The notes: generated by a model from the sequence alone, not told the origin. DNA of 64,000 nt from Allobosea sp. CS1GBMeth4 (GCF_900185715.1 NZ_FYAS01000009.1:96529-160528); one strand, 5' to 3'. Positions 26,722 through 38,335 are shown, counted from the stretch's first letter. Made by a program: numbers and translations.

Positions 26722-26796
26722 GCGGGCGTAGTTCAGTGGTAGAACGTCAGCTTCCCAAGCTGAATGTCGTCGGTTCGATCCCGATCGCCCGCTCCA
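26722..26796 (+). tRNA. tRNA-Gly(CCC)
   Basis: The 7-bp acceptor stem GCGGGCG (26722-26728) pairs with CGCCCGC (26786-26792). The D-arm GTTC-AGTGGTA-GAAC, an anticodon stem TCAGC/GCTGA with loop TTCCCAA (anticodon CCC), and a T-arm with GGTTCGATCCC follow. The CCA is encoded (26794-26796). It reads GGG glycine codons. Confidence 0.95.
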
Positions 26797-26892
26797 AAAT
26801 CCTCCGGCGTCGTCCGCTCCGCGACCTGCCGCATGTCCCTGCGGCACGAACGCAGCTTCCGGCCGCCCGTCAGCGGCGCTAGATTGCACCCC

Positions 26893-27069
26893 ATGAGCGC
26901 ATCTCCGCAGATCGGGACGCAGGAGGCAGCCCCGGCTCCCCGGCTCGGCCTCTGGCTTCTCGCCGGTGGCGTCGGGCTGCTGCTGGCGGCAGGCCTGCTG
27001 CTCTGGTGGCGCGAGGGCGACCGGCTGTTCACCGACGGCCTGATCGCAGCGCTCCTCGCCTGCTTCTGA
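26893..27069 (+). CDS. small single-pass membrane protein
   Basis: A 58-aa protein with one strong helix (LGLWLLAGGVGLLLAAGLLL), preceded by a Pro-rich cytoplasmic stretch. It starts at ATG 26893 and ends 31 bases before the SCO1-like gene, suggesting that the two are read together. Small partner genes upstream of sco1 often belong to cytochrome oxidase assembly, but I do not recognise this one. Confidence 0.6.
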   Translation: MSASPQIGTQEAAPAPRLGLWLLAGGVGLLLAAGLLLWWREGDRLFTDGLIAALLACF

Positions 27070-27100
27070 GCGGCGTTTCGTCCGAGCCCGAGGATCTGTC

Positions 27101-27688
27101 GTGAACCGCCGCCTGCTTCTGCCTCTGCTGGTCTTCCTGCTCGGTGCCGCCGCGCTTGCCGCAGCGGCCTTCATCACCTTCGCGCCGCCCTCCCGCCAGG
27201 ACGGACAGACCTCCAGCGTCGGCGGCCCGTTCTCCCTCACCACCTCGGACGGCACGACCCTGACCGACAAGGATCTGCGCGGCGCACCCTTCCTGGTCTT
27301 CTTCGGCTTCACCCATTGTCCCGACATCTGCCCGACCAAGCTGTTCGAGATCTCCGAGGTGCTGCGCGCGGCCGGGAGCAAGGGCGACAGGCTGAAGGCG
27401 CTCTTCATCACGGTCGATCCGGAGCGCGACACGGCCGAGACGATGAAGAGCTATCTCGGCTCCTTCGATTCGCGCATCGTCGGCTTGACCGGGGACCGCG
27501 CCGCGATCGACGCCACGATCAAGGCCTATCGTGCCTATGCCCGCAAGGTCCCGCTCAAGGACGGCGACTACACCATGGACCACACCGCCCTCGTCTATCT
27601 GATGGACAGGAACGGCGGCTTCGTCGGCGCCTTCAATATCGAGCGCCCGCCGGCCGAGGCGGCGCAGGAGTGGCTGCGTCACCTCTAG
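27101..27688 (+). CDS. SCO1/SenC family copper-binding protein
   Basis: A 195-aa membrane-anchored thioredoxin-fold protein. An N-terminal helix (residues 5-24) is followed by FFGFTHCPDICP (the CxxxC copper ligands) and, near residue 160, MDHTALVYLMD supplying the third ligand His. SCO proteins insert copper into the CuA site of cytochrome c oxidase. The start is GTG 27101 after GAGGAT. Its 3' end overlaps the convergent glycosyltransferase by 56 bases. Confidence 0.92.
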   Translation: MNRRLLLPLLVFLLGAAALAAAAFITFAPPSRQDGQTSSVGGPFSLTTSDGTTLTDKDLRGAPFLVFFGFTHCPDICPTKLFEISEVLRAAGSKGDRLKALFITVDPERDTAETMKSYLGSFDSRIVGLTGDRAAIDATIKAYRAYARKVPLKDGDYTMDHTALVYLMDRNGGFVGAFNIERPPAEAAQEWLRHL

Positions 27689-29558
27689 CTCGTATATCGC
27701 GATAGCGTGAGGAGCGGGCGAGGCCGTGCATGGTCTTGTTCCAGGCGAAGCGGCGCCTGCCGTAGTCGTACAGGGCGAGCCACGCCGCGAGCGAGGTCAG
27801 CAGGTGGTAGGCGGGCAGGAGCGGCAGCCAGCGCCACAGATCGGGCGTGCCGCGCCGCCAGGCGCCGAGCGCGGGCAGGAGGAAGACGGTGCAGGTGCCG
27901 GTGCCGGCGAGCACGAGCGCCAGCGATGACAGCAGCGCGCCGGGCAGGCTTTCGGTCGTGAACAGCGAGCCCTCGAGCCAGGCGGCGAGGGTCGCCGCGA
28001 TGAAGAACGGATAGCCGAGCGTGCTGAACAGGGTGCCGAGCACCAGCGCCAGGAAGGTGAGCGTCGCGGCCGGGCCGGCCTCCCGCAGCAGCCGCCGCGG
28101 CGCCAGCAGATGGCTGATCGCGGTCTGCAGATAGCCCTTGTGCCAGCGCCGGCGCTGCTTCAGCCAGGCGCGCAGCGTCGCCGGCGCCTCCTCCAGCGTG
28201 CGCGACGGCAGGTCGGCCATGTAGCCGCCGGTCCGCACCAGCCGGAAGCCGATATCGGCATCCTCGGTGACGTTCCACGGGTCCCAGCCGCCGACGCGCC
28301 GCAAGGCCGCGGTCCGGAAATGGTTCGACGTCCCGCCGAGCATGATCGGCAGGCCGGATTGCAGCAGGCCCGGGTTGAAGACGTCGAACAGCCCGGCATA
28401 TTCGAGAGCGAAGCAGCCGGTGAGCCAGCTGTCCTCGGTATTGTCGACGACGAGATGGGCCTGCAGGCAGACGAGATCGTCGTCCGAACGCAGGAAGCGG
28501 GCGGCGGCCAGCCGCAGCTGGCGCGGATCGGGAATGTCCTCCGCGTCGAAGATGGTGAACAGCTCGCCCCGTGCCTCGGCCAGTGCGAGGTTGAGGGCCC
28601 GCGGCTTGGTCTGAGGCTGGCCGGGCGGCACGACCATCACCTCGATGAAGGGCGGCAGCATGCGGGCCGCGAGCGCGCGGCGCAGCCCGAGGTCGACGTC
28701 CTCGACCAGGATGCGGATATCGAGCTTGGCAGGCGGGTAGTCGATCGCCGCGAGGGCATCGATCAGCTGGTCGAGCACCGCCTCCTCGCCGAAGAGCGGG
28801 ACTGCGACGGTGTAGACCGGCAGACGGCCGTCATCGAGCTGCCAGCGATGCGTCCGCCACGGATCGGGCGCAGGCTTCTCCATGGCCGCGGCCAGGCGCA
28901 GGAGCACGGCGGCGAGGAAGAGCGGGCCGAGCGTGACGGCGATCGCGATCAGCGCGGCCGCCGGCGCGACGATGCCGAGCAGCAGGAGGCCGCCGAGCAG
29001 CGCGAAGGCCAGGGCCTTCTGGACCCGGCTCGGGCCGGTCCGGGCGCTGAAGCGCCGCAGGCCGGCCTCGTCGAGCCAGGCCGCTTCCCTGGCCAGCGCC
29101 CCGGCGTTGATCCGCCGCACTCCGGCGGCCAGGGCCGACGGCGCCAGCACGACGACGTCCCGGCGCGCACGAGCGCCGGCCGCGAGGAAGCGCCGCAGGG
29201 CGCGTCCGGGCGGCGGCGCGGCGATGAAGCGTCGCGGGTTGCCCGGGCTGGGACAGGCGGTGACCAGCCCCTCGCGCAGGATCGAAGCGATCTCGCCGCC
29301 GGGCTGCAGAGGCGGTGGCTGAGGTTGGAAGCGAAGCTGCAGCTCGGCGGCCAGTGCCCGGTAGAAATAGACCTCGGAGACGAGGCCCGATGCGATCACC
29401 TGCCGGCTCGGCGGGACGCCGATCCGCTCCGCGAGTCGGGCGGCCTCCAGCAGGCGCGCCATCGGCACGCCGTGATCGGCCAGAAAGGCGATCTCGTCGG
29501 GCAGCCCGAACGCGTTCTCCCGGCTTGCGCCGTCCAGCGGCCAAGGTCGAGCCCCCAT
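27633..29558 (-). CDS. family 2 glycosyltransferase with an N-terminal MshE/GspE-like domain
   Basis: A 641-aa membrane glycosyltransferase. Residues ~15-95 (ADHGVPMARLLEAARLAE onward, GVPPSRQVIASGLVSEVYFY) resemble the GspE/MshE N-terminal domain, which in several proteins binds c-di-GMP. Two helices, then a GT2 domain with IFDAED, TEDADIGF and QRRRWHKGY (Q-x-x-RW, processive-type), then about five helices. An exopolysaccharide product is likely; the sugar is unknown. ATG 29558 has G6 at correct spacing; ATGs at 29564 and 29600 are also in frame. A GCAACC-TAT-GGTTGC dyad lies upstream. Confidence 0.85.
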   Translation of the reverse strand: MGARPWPLDGASRENAFGLPDEIAFLADHGVPMARLLEAARLAERIGVPPSRQVIASGLVSEVYFYRALAAELQLRFQPQPPPLQPGGEIASILREGLVTACPSPGNPRRFIAAPPPGRALRRFLAAGARARRDVVVLAPSALAAGVRRINAGALAREAAWLDEAGLRRFSARTGPSRVQKALAFALLGGLLLLGIVAPAAALIAIAVTLGPLFLAAVLLRLAAAMEKPAPDPWRTHRWQLDDGRLPVYTVAVPLFGEEAVLDQLIDALAAIDYPPAKLDIRILVEDVDLGLRRALAARMLPPFIEVMVVPPGQPQTKPRALNLALAEARGELFTIFDAEDIPDPRQLRLAAARFLRSDDDLVCLQAHLVVDNTEDSWLTGCFALEYAGLFDVFNPGLLQSGLPIMLGGTSNHFRTAALRRVGGWDPWNVTEDADIGFRLVRTGGYMADLPSRTLEEAPATLRAWLKQRRRWHKGYLQTAISHLLAPRRLLREAGPAATLTFLALVLGTLFSTLGYPFFIAATLAAWLEGSLFTTESLPGALLSSLALVLAGTGTCTVFLLPALGAWRRGTPDLWRWLPLLPAYHLLTSLAAWLALYDYGRRRFAWNKTMHGLARSSRYRDIRARGDAATPAPPRPAGARY

Positions 29559-29596
29559 CACCATCCCCCCGCTGTGGCTGTCGGTGCCGCAGCTAA

Positions 29597-29611
29597 GCAA
29601 CCTATGGTTGC
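29597..29611. promoter_or_regulatory. dyad upstream of the glycosyltransferase gene
   Basis: GCAACC, TAT, GGTTGC: a perfect six-base inverted repeat 39-53 bases before the start of the glycosyltransferase gene. It could be an operator, but no bound regulator can be named. Confidence 0.35.
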
Positions 29612-29705
29612 CTAGCGTTGCACCGGAGTCGAGTCACGGGGCGCGGGTCCGCCCGGCAATGGGTGCCTGCGTCCTGGCGAAAGCAGGGCGAGCCGCTTTC
29701 CTGGT

Positions 29706-29721
29706 CATTTGCATACAAATG
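29706..29721. promoter_or_regulatory. palindromic operator-like site, copy 1
   Basis: CATTTGCATACAAATG: perfect six-base arms CATTTG/CAAATG around CATA. The TTTGnnnnCAAA symmetry is of the kind bound by GntR-family repressors; the binding protein is not known. Confidence 0.6.
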
Positions 29722-29975
29722 AGACAATGGCGCCGGGCCAGGTCTCCGGCCCTCTGTTCGCCGCCCCGATTGCGGCTCGATCGGGCGGCGCGCGCTCCCT
29801 CCGCCCTGCGGTGGTGCCGCCGACAGCCCGCTCCGGCACGTCGATTTGCCCAGGATTCGCCCCGCTGACGGCTGTTTCAGCCGGTTTCGTTTTCGCGGTT
29901 GCGAACGGGATCGGGCGCTATAGTCTCGCTCTCGCGCCGAGCCTCGGGCTCGGCAAGGCCATGATCTCAAATCGC

Positions 29976-30021
29976 TTGACAAGCTCGAACTCCGTTGAGA
30001 TCGTTGTTTGCATACAAATGA
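29976..30021 (+). promoter_or_regulatory. promoter with operator-like site, copy 2, before the importer operon
   Basis: TTGACA (29976-29981) with a poor -10 (GATCGT, 29999-30004). TTTGCATACAAATGA (30007-30021), identical over 15 bases to copy 1, covers the predicted start of transcription. A repressor binding here would block the promoter, and two sites 299 bases apart could act by looping. Confidence 0.55.
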
Positions 30022-30090
30022 AATTCGAACGCGAACCTCCGGCCTGCTGCAACGATAACGATCGGCGGCATGCCGCAACGGGAGAGTGAC

Positions 30091-31080
30091 ATGATTGCCT
30101 GGCCTGCCCTGGTTCCGTTCAATCGCCTCGCGGTGCTGGCCGCGGCCGCCCTGCTCGCTCTCCAGGCGCCGGTACGCTCCGAGGAGATCTCCGTCACCCA
30201 ATGGGGCGCGAGCATGTATGGCGCGCCCTATGCGGTGGCGATGGAGAAGGGCCTGTTCAAGCAGGCCGGCATCGACATCACCGGCATCATCGGCTCGGGC
30301 GGCGGCGGCACCACGGTGCGCAACATCCTCGCCAGCGCGACCCCCTATGGCGAGGTCGCCGTCTCGGCCGCGCTCGCCGCCAAGGCGCAGGGGCTCGACC
30401 TGATCATCGTCAATACCGGCACGCGCAGCGTCGCCGAGGCGTCGATGGTCGTCATGCCGGGCTCGGAGCTCAAGGGCGTCGAGGACCTCGCCGGCAAGAA
30501 GGTCGCGATCACCTCGCCGAAATCGGTCTCGGAAATGCTCCTGCTGATGGTGCTGCGCGAGAAGGGCGTCGACCAGGGCAAGGTCCAGCGCGTCGCCGCC
30601 GGCGGCTATGTCCCGGCGCTGACCATGCTCGAGCAGAACGCCGTCGTCGGCTCGGTGCTGATCGAGCCGCTCTCGATCATCCGCAAGGACAAGTACCGCA
30701 CGCTCTACAGGGCCGGCGACGTCCTCAAGCCGATGACGACCTCGGTCGGCATCACCACGCGCAAATTCGCGCAGGAGAACCCCGCCAAGCTCAAGGCGAT
30801 CATCGCCGGCCGCCGCGCCGGGGTGCAGGCGATCTACAAGGACCCGGCCGAGACGGCCAGGATCATCGAGAAGCTCTACAAGCTCGAGCCGGCCATCGCC
30901 AAGGAAGCGGTCGACAACATGATCCCGCCGAAGATGTGGAGCGAGGGCGAGTTCAATCTCGAGGAGCTCAACCGCATGGTCGACGGCCTGAAGCTGATCG
31001 GCGAGATCAAGGCCGATGTCGACTGGTCGGCCGTGCTCGACAAATCCTACCTTCCGGCCGACCTCCAGGCGAAGCAATGA
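30091..31080 (+). CDS. ABC transporter substrate-binding protein (NMT1/THI5-like)
   Basis: A 329-aa periplasmic binding protein. A signal peptide (hydrophobic core LAVLAAAALLALQAP) precedes a type II periplasmic-binding fold with ISVTQWGASMYGAPYAVAME, IIGSGGGGTTVRNIL and the LEQNAVVGSVLIEP region. This family serves taurine, sulfonate, nitrate and pyrimidine-type transporters; the ligand here is unknown. GGGAGAG supports ATG 30091. It heads a four-gene operon with ATP-binding and two permease subunits. Confidence 0.9.
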   Translation: MIAWPALVPFNRLAVLAAAALLALQAPVRSEEISVTQWGASMYGAPYAVAMEKGLFKQAGIDITGIIGSGGGGTTVRNILASATPYGEVAVSAALAAKAQGLDLIIVNTGTRSVAEASMVVMPGSELKGVEDLAGKKVAITSPKSVSEMLLLMVLREKGVDQGKVQRVAAGGYVPALTMLEQNAVVGSVLIEPLSIIRKDKYRTLYRAGDVLKPMTTSVGITTRKFAQENPAKLKAIIAGRRAGVQAIYKDPAETARIIEKLYKLEPAIAKEAVDNMIPPKMWSEGEFNLEELNRMVDGLKLIGEIKADVDWSAVLDKSYLPADLQAKQ

Positions 31081-31916
31081 GCGCGGCGTCGGGGGCCCGG
31101 ATCGTGCCGCTCGCGCCGCAGGCCGCCGCCCCCGCCCATGCCAGGCTGCGCGGCGTCACCCGGGTCTTCGAGCTGCCGAAATCGACGCTGCACGCGCTCG
31201 GCCCGGTCGACCTCGACCTCGCCAGGGGCGAGTTCTTCTCGGTCGTCGGCCCGTCCGGCTGCGGCAAGTCCACCCTGCTCGACATCCTCGCCGGCCTGAG
31301 CGCTCCGCAATCGGGCACGGCCGAGTTCGAGGGCAAGCCGGTGCGGGGCGTCCCCGACGGCGTCGGCGTCGTCTTCCAGGAGGACGCTTCCTTCCCCTGG
31401 CTCAACGTGCGCGACAATGTCGCCTTCGGCCTGCGCCGCGCCGGCGTTGATCCGGCCGAGATCGCGCGCCGCGTCGACTATGCCGTCGGCTTCATGGGGC
31501 TGAAGGATTTCGCGGCCTCCTATCCGGCCCAGCTGTCCGGCGGCATGCGCCAGCGCGTCTGCATCGCCCGCACCCTGGTGATGCAGCCGCGCCTCATCCT
31601 GCTCGACGAGCCCTTCGGCGCGCTCGACCAGCAGACCCGCCTGCTGATGGGCGACGAACTGCTCCGGCTCTGGCGCGAGACTTCGGCGACCATCCTGCTG
31701 ATCACCCACGCGCTCGACGAGGCGGCGATGCTCTCCGACCGGGTCGGCGTGATGTCGACCAGGCCGGGCACCTTCATCGACTTCGTCGAGACCGGCTGGG
31801 AGAAGGACCGCGACAGCCGCGTCGTCTCGACCCCGCATTTCGGCGACATCACCGCCCGCCTCTGGGAGAAGCTCAGGGTCGAGGCCCTGAAGATCATGTC
31901 GGCCGGAAAGGGCTGA
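31077..31916 (+). CDS. ABC transporter ATP-binding protein (nitrate/sulfonate/taurine type)
   Basis: A 279-aa SsuB/TauB-like ATPase. P-loop GPSGCGKST near residue 62, then FQEDASFPWLNVRDNVAFGL, LSGGMRQRVCIAR and LLDEPFGALD, all typical of the subfamily. It overlaps the binding-protein gene by four bases (ATGA) and is followed three bases later by the first permease. Confidence 0.93.
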   Translation: MSAASGARIVPLAPQAAAPAHARLRGVTRVFELPKSTLHALGPVDLDLARGEFFSVVGPSGCGKSTLLDILAGLSAPQSGTAEFEGKPVRGVPDGVGVVFQEDASFPWLNVRDNVAFGLRRAGVDPAEIARRVDYAVGFMGLKDFAASYPAQLSGGMRQRVCIARTLVMQPRLILLDEPFGALDQQTRLLMGDELLRLWRETSATILLITHALDEAAMLSDRVGVMSTRPGTFIDFVETGWEKDRDSRVVSTPHFGDITARLWEKLRVEALKIMSAGKG

Positions 31917-31919
31917 GCC

Positions 31920-32666
31920 ATGTCCGAGAAGCTGCTGCGGGTCGTCGTCGTCGTCGCGATGATCCTGCTGGTTGAGCTGCTCTGCCGCCTCGGCAGCATC
32001 CCGCGCATGGTGATGATCGCTCCGTCGGAGATGGTGGTCGAGCTCGGCAGGATCCTCGCCTCCGGGCAGTACTCGGCCGATATCCGGCTCACCTTCACCA
32101 ATATCGCGATCTCGACCGTGCTCTCGGTCCTTCTCGGCTTCGCGGCCGGCGTGATCATCTATTCGCTGCCGGGCCTGCGCGATGCGATCGAGCCGCTGCT
32201 GGCGAGCTACTACGCCGTCCCGACCTTCGTCTTCTATCCGATCTTCATCACCCTGTTCGGCGTCGGCTCGGCCTCGATCATCGCCATCGCGGTCCTGCTC
32301 GCCATCGTCTCGATGGTCACCGCGACGCTGAACGGGCTCGACCGCATCCCGCGCGTCCTGCGCAAGACCGGCCAGATCTACCGGATGTCGCGGCTCGGGA
32401 CCGCGCTCCTGATCGAATTGCCGGCGGCGACGCCCTATCTCTTCACGGGCGTGAAGCTCTCGGTCGCCTATTCCTTCATCGGCGTCATCGCCTCGGAGTT
32501 CATCCTCTCGGGGGCCGGCGTCGGCTATGCCATCGCCTATGCGTACAACCTGTTCGAGAACGGTCCCATGTACGCGCTGATGCTGCTGGTCCTCATCGTC
32601 GTCACCGTCGTCAACACCCTCCTCAACAGCATCGACCGGCGCCTGCAGGCGCGCCGGCAGCGGTGA
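31920..32666 (+). CDS. ABC transporter permease (first of two)
   Basis: A 248-aa SsuC/TauC-like permease with about six helices. Its EAA-type loop near residue 150 (YRMSRLGTALLIELPAATPY) contacts the ATPase. It carries the usual YAVPTFVFYPIFITLFG segment. It is followed four bases later by a second, distinct permease gene, so the transporter is probably a heterodimer. Confidence 0.92.
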   Translation: MSEKLLRVVVVVAMILLVELLCRLGSIPRMVMIAPSEMVVELGRILASGQYSADIRLTFTNIAISTVLSVLLGFAAGVIIYSLPGLRDAIEPLLASYYAVPTFVFYPIFITLFGVGSASIIAIAVLLAIVSMVTATLNGLDRIPRVLRKTGQIYRMSRLGTALLIELPAATPYLFTGVKLSVAYSFIGVIASEFILSGAGVGYAIAYAYNLFENGPMYALMLLVLIVVTVVNTLLNSIDRRLQARRQR

Positions 32667-32670
32667 CGCC

Positions 32671-33414
32671 ATGACCAGCCTCATGCCGCGATCCGCCGGC
32701 ACCCTCCTCGTCCTCCTCGCCATCCTCGTGCTCTGGCAGGGCCTGCATCTCCTGGTCGGCGCCTCCTCGCTGGCCTCGCCCGTGCAGACCGTCGGCAAGC
32801 TCGCCTCCCTGCTCGCGACCGGCGAATTCTGGCTCAACATCTCCGAGACGATGCGCGCCTTCCTCGCCGCTTTCGCGCTCTCGCTCGCCGGCGGCATCGC
32901 GCTCGGCATCGTGCTCGGCGTGCGCAGGCTCGCCGGCAACGTCGCCGAGCCGATCCTGACCACGCTCTATTCGATCCCCAAGGTCGTGCTCTATCCGCTG
33001 GTGCTGCTCTGCTTCGGCCTCGGCATCTCCGCCAAGATCGCCTTCGGCGTGATGCACGGCCTCATCCCGATCACGCTGTTCTCGATGAACGCGATCCGCC
33101 AGATGAAGCCGGTCTATCGCCGCACCTCGCAGGTGATGCGGCTCTCGCCCTCGCAGAGCGCCTTCACCGTGATCATGCCGGCGATCCTGCCCGAGATCGT
33201 CTCAGGCGTCCGCCTCGGCTTCTCGCTGACGCTGCTCGGCGTGCTGATCGGCGAGATGTTCGCTTCGCAGCGCGGCCTCGGCTTCCTGCTGACCAGCGCG
33301 ATCAATCTCGGCCAGATCGATACGATCATGGCGATCGCCCTGCTGCTCACCGTCTTCGCGGTCACCTGCAACGCCCTGATGATGCGCGTCGACCGGCGCC
33401 TGACGCACCGGTGA
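32671..33414 (+). CDS. ABC transporter permease (second of two)
   Basis: A 247-aa partner permease with six predicted helices and the family YSIPKVVLYPLVLLCFG and FTVIMPAILPEIVSGVR segments. Divergent from its neighbour, so a heterodimer is expected. Two-permease operons of this SsuC type occur in several alphaproteobacteria, but the substrate cannot be inferred. Confidence 0.92.
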   Translation: MTSLMPRSAGTLLVLLAILVLWQGLHLLVGASSLASPVQTVGKLASLLATGEFWLNISETMRAFLAAFALSLAGGIALGIVLGVRRLAGNVAEPILTTLYSIPKVVLYPLVLLCFGLGISAKIAFGVMHGLIPITLFSMNAIRQMKPVYRRTSQVMRLSPSQSAFTVIMPAILPEIVSGVRLGFSLTLLGVLIGEMFASQRGLGFLLTSAINLGQIDTIMAIALLLTVFAVTCNALMMRVDRRLTHR

Positions 33415-33510
33415 GGCTCGCCCCGGAGCTTGCGCCGACCGCTCCGGTCATGCAGGTTGCGGCTGATCTGTTCCGGCACCCGCTGCCGGCCCGCCCGCAC
33501 TGGAAGAACC

Positions 33511-33777
33511 ATGACTCTCTATCGCTCCGGCGTCGCCGCCCTCCTCGTCGCCCTGCTGGGTGGCTGCGTCTCGCGCGAGGAGCCGATGGCCGTGTCGGAG
33601 CCCGCTCCGATCCGCACCCGCGCGGTGCGGACGGCGCCGCCGCCGGACCGGGGCGATCTCCAGCTCGGCCTGCCGCCGGCCCGCGAGGGCGGGCCGGCCT
33701 ATGTGCGCTCGGGGATCAACAGCCAGACCCGGCAGACCGACTTTTTTGGCAGCGGAACGCTGCCGGAAGGCTTCTGA
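33511..33777 (+). CDS. small lipoprotein
   Basis: An 88-aa lipoprotein: signal MTLYRSGVAALLVALLGGC (lipobox LGGC, Cys19), then a Pro/Arg-rich segment and an SGINSQTRQTDFFGSGTLPEGF-like tail. GAAGAACC precedes ATG 33511. It lies about 97 bases after the importer operon. No function can be assigned. Confidence 0.7.
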   Translation: MTLYRSGVAALLVALLGGCVSREEPMAVSEPAPIRTRAVRTAPPPDRGDLQLGLPPAREGGPAYVRSGINSQTRQTDFFGSGTLPEGF

Positions 33778-33813
33778 GACCGGCCCGCCTCGCGGCGGGC
33801 CGCAGCTGCCGGC

Positions 33814-36315
<2,502 letters not shown>

Positions 36316-36367
36316 TCAGGATGGCTTTTTCACGTGCGCACGCACGCGTACGCGAGAGGCGGCGGAT

Positions 36368-38206
36368 TTAGCCCGAAAACGTCGCGATCGCATCCAGGAA
36401 AACCGCGCCGTACTGGGCGAGCTTGCGCTCGCCGACGCCGTCGATGGCGCGCATCTCCTCCAGGCCGGGCGGGCGCTCGCGCGCCATGGCGATCAGCGTC
36501 CGGTCGGTGAAGATGATATAGGCGGCGACGCCCTCCTCGCGCGCGATGGTCAGGCGCAGCTGGCGCAGATGCTCGAACAGTGCGGCGGTCTCGCCGTCGA
36601 GCCCGTCGGCGCGCGCCGCCTCGCGCTGGCCGCGCCGCGAGCGCCGCTCGGCGAGCGGATCGAGGCGCAGGGCGATCGGCTCGCGCCCGAACAGGATGTC
36701 CTCGCCCTTTTCCGTCAGGCAGAAGCCGCCATGCTCGGTGCTGGCCTCGGCCAGCGCGCCGGCCGCGAAAAGCTTGCGCGCCAGCGCCATCCAGGCGCCC
36801 TTGGGCTTGTCGGCGCCGACGCCGAAGGTCTTCAGGCCGTCATGGTTCTGGCGCCGGATCGCCTCGGTCGGGGTGCCGGTCAGGATGTCGGCGAGATGGC
36901 CGGCGCCGTAGCGCTGGCCGGAGCGGATCACGGCCGAGAGCAGCTTGCGCGCGTCGAGCGTGGCGTCGGCGAGTTCGGGCGCCGCCGGGCCGCACAGGTC
37001 GCAGCGGAACGGCGCCTGGCCATGCCGGCATGGCGCCACCGTCTCGCCGAAATAGGACAGCAGCGCCGAGCGCCGGCAGAGCGCCGATTCGCACAGGTCG
37101 ATCATGGCGTTGAGGCGCTTGTGCTCGATCCGCCGGCGCTCCTCGTCGATCGGCTTCTCGTCGATCTGGCGGCGGCGCAGCGCCATGTCGTCGACGCCGT
37201 AGAGGGTCAGCGTATCGGCCGGCAGGCCGTCGCGGCCGGCGCGGCCGATCTCCTGGTAGTAGCCCTCGATCGAGCCCGGCATGTCGGCATGGACGACGAA
37301 GCGGACATCCGGCTTGTTGATGCCCATGCCGAAGGCGATCGTCGCGCAGACGACGACGCCGTCCTCCTGCAGGAAGATGTCCTGGTTGCGGTTGCGCTCC
37401 GCCTGCTCCAGCCCGGCGTGATAGGGATAGGCCTTCCAGCCCTTCTCGCGCAGGCCCTCGGCCAGTCGCTCGGTCCGGCTGCGCGAGGAACAGTAGACGA
37501 TCCCGGAACCGCCGCGGTGGACTTTCAGGAAATCGTCGATCTGCCGGCGCGGCTGCTCCTTGGGCGCGAAGGCGAGCCGCAGATTAGGCCGGTCGAAGGA
37601 ATGGATCACCAGCTTCGGCGGCTGCGGGAAGAGCTGCTGGGCGATGTCGGCCTGGGTCTGCCGGTCGGCCGTGGCGGTCAGCGCCGTGACCGGGACATTG
37701 CCCAGCGCCTCGCGCGCCTTCGAGAGCAGCCGGTATTCCGGGCGGAAATCATGCCCCCATTGCGAGACGCAATGCGCCTCGTCGATCGCGAGCCGGGTCA
37801 CGCCGAGCCGGCGCAGGCGGGAGACGAGACCGTCGCCGGCGAGCCGCTCGGGCGAGACGAAGAGCAGGCGCAGATCGCCGGCGTTGAGCCGGTCCCAGGC
37901 CCTTGCCGCCTCCTCCTCGCTGTTCATCGAGTTGAGCGAGGCGGCAGCGACGCCGGCACGCTCGAGTTGGCCGACCTGGTCGCGCATCAGCGCGATCAGC
38001 GGCGACACCACCAGAGTCAAACCGCCCGAGACCAGCGCCGGCAGCTGATAGCACATCGACTTGCCCGAGCCGGTCGGCATCACCGCGAAGACGTCGCGGC
38101 CGGCGAGCGCGGCCGCGATCACCTCCCATTGCCCGGGGCGGAAATCGTCATAGCCGAAGACCGACTTCAGGATCGCGCGGGCTTCTGATTCGCGGGGTGA
38201 CGACAT
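36368..38206 (-). CDS. recQ: ATP-dependent DNA helicase RecQ
   Basis: A 612-aa 3'-5' helicase for recombination and fork repair. It has P-loop MPTGSGKSMCYQLPA, IDEAHCVSQWGHDFRPEY (DEAH), motif VI QEIGRAGRDGLPA, then the zinc-binding cysteines (CESALCRRSAL...CDLC) and an HRDC domain at the C-terminus (IAREEGVAAYIIFTD...AIDGVGERKLAQYG). It is complete from ATG 38206. Confidence 0.96.
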   Translation of the reverse strand: MSSPRESEARAILKSVFGYDDFRPGQWEVIAAALAGRDVFAVMPTGSGKSMCYQLPALVSGGLTLVVSPLIALMRDQVGQLERAGVAAASLNSMNSEEEAARAWDRLNAGDLRLLFVSPERLAGDGLVSRLRRLGVTRLAIDEAHCVSQWGHDFRPEYRLLSKAREALGNVPVTALTATADRQTQADIAQQLFPQPPKLVIHSFDRPNLRLAFAPKEQPRRQIDDFLKVHRGGSGIVYCSSRSRTERLAEGLREKGWKAYPYHAGLEQAERNRNQDIFLQEDGVVVCATIAFGMGINKPDVRFVVHADMPGSIEGYYQEIGRAGRDGLPADTLTLYGVDDMALRRRQIDEKPIDEERRRIEHKRLNAMIDLCESALCRRSALLSYFGETVAPCRHGQAPFRCDLCGPAAPELADATLDARKLLSAVIRSGQRYGAGHLADILTGTPTEAIRRQNHDGLKTFGVGADKPKGAWMALARKLFAAGALAEASTEHGGFCLTEKGEDILFGREPIALRLDPLAERRSRRGQREAARADGLDGETAALFEHLRQLRLTIAREEGVAAYIIFTDRTLIAMARERPPGLEEMRAIDGVGERKLAQYGAVFLDAIATFSG

Positions 38207-38335
38207 GCGCCGGATGTGCCGGATTCGCGGCGCCGTGACCAGCCGCCGCGCGAGACCGTCCCCGGCTCCCGCAAGTTCGCTTGATCGGCCGTGTGGCCTG
38301 CCTCACCTTGAGGCGACCCGGTGAGGAGATCTCTG

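Larger units (their letters stand above)
29612..30090. other. about 480-base regulatory gap before the NMT1/THI5-type importer
   Basis: No convincing gene: open frames here have poor codon usage and no ribosome sites. It holds two copies of TTTGCATACAAATGA (29708-29722 and 30007-30021), 299 bases apart, and a TTGACA at 29976 upstream of the second. I see no riboswitch-type fold. Confidence 0.6.

Noticed and set aside
29709..30089. Frame between the two operator-like repeats
   Set aside because: Overlaps both repeats and the promoter and lacks a ribosome site.
29612..30090. Thiamine-type riboswitch before the NMT1/THI5-like gene
   Set aside because: Conserved THI-box sequences (CTGAGA, ACCTGATCTGG-like) are absent.
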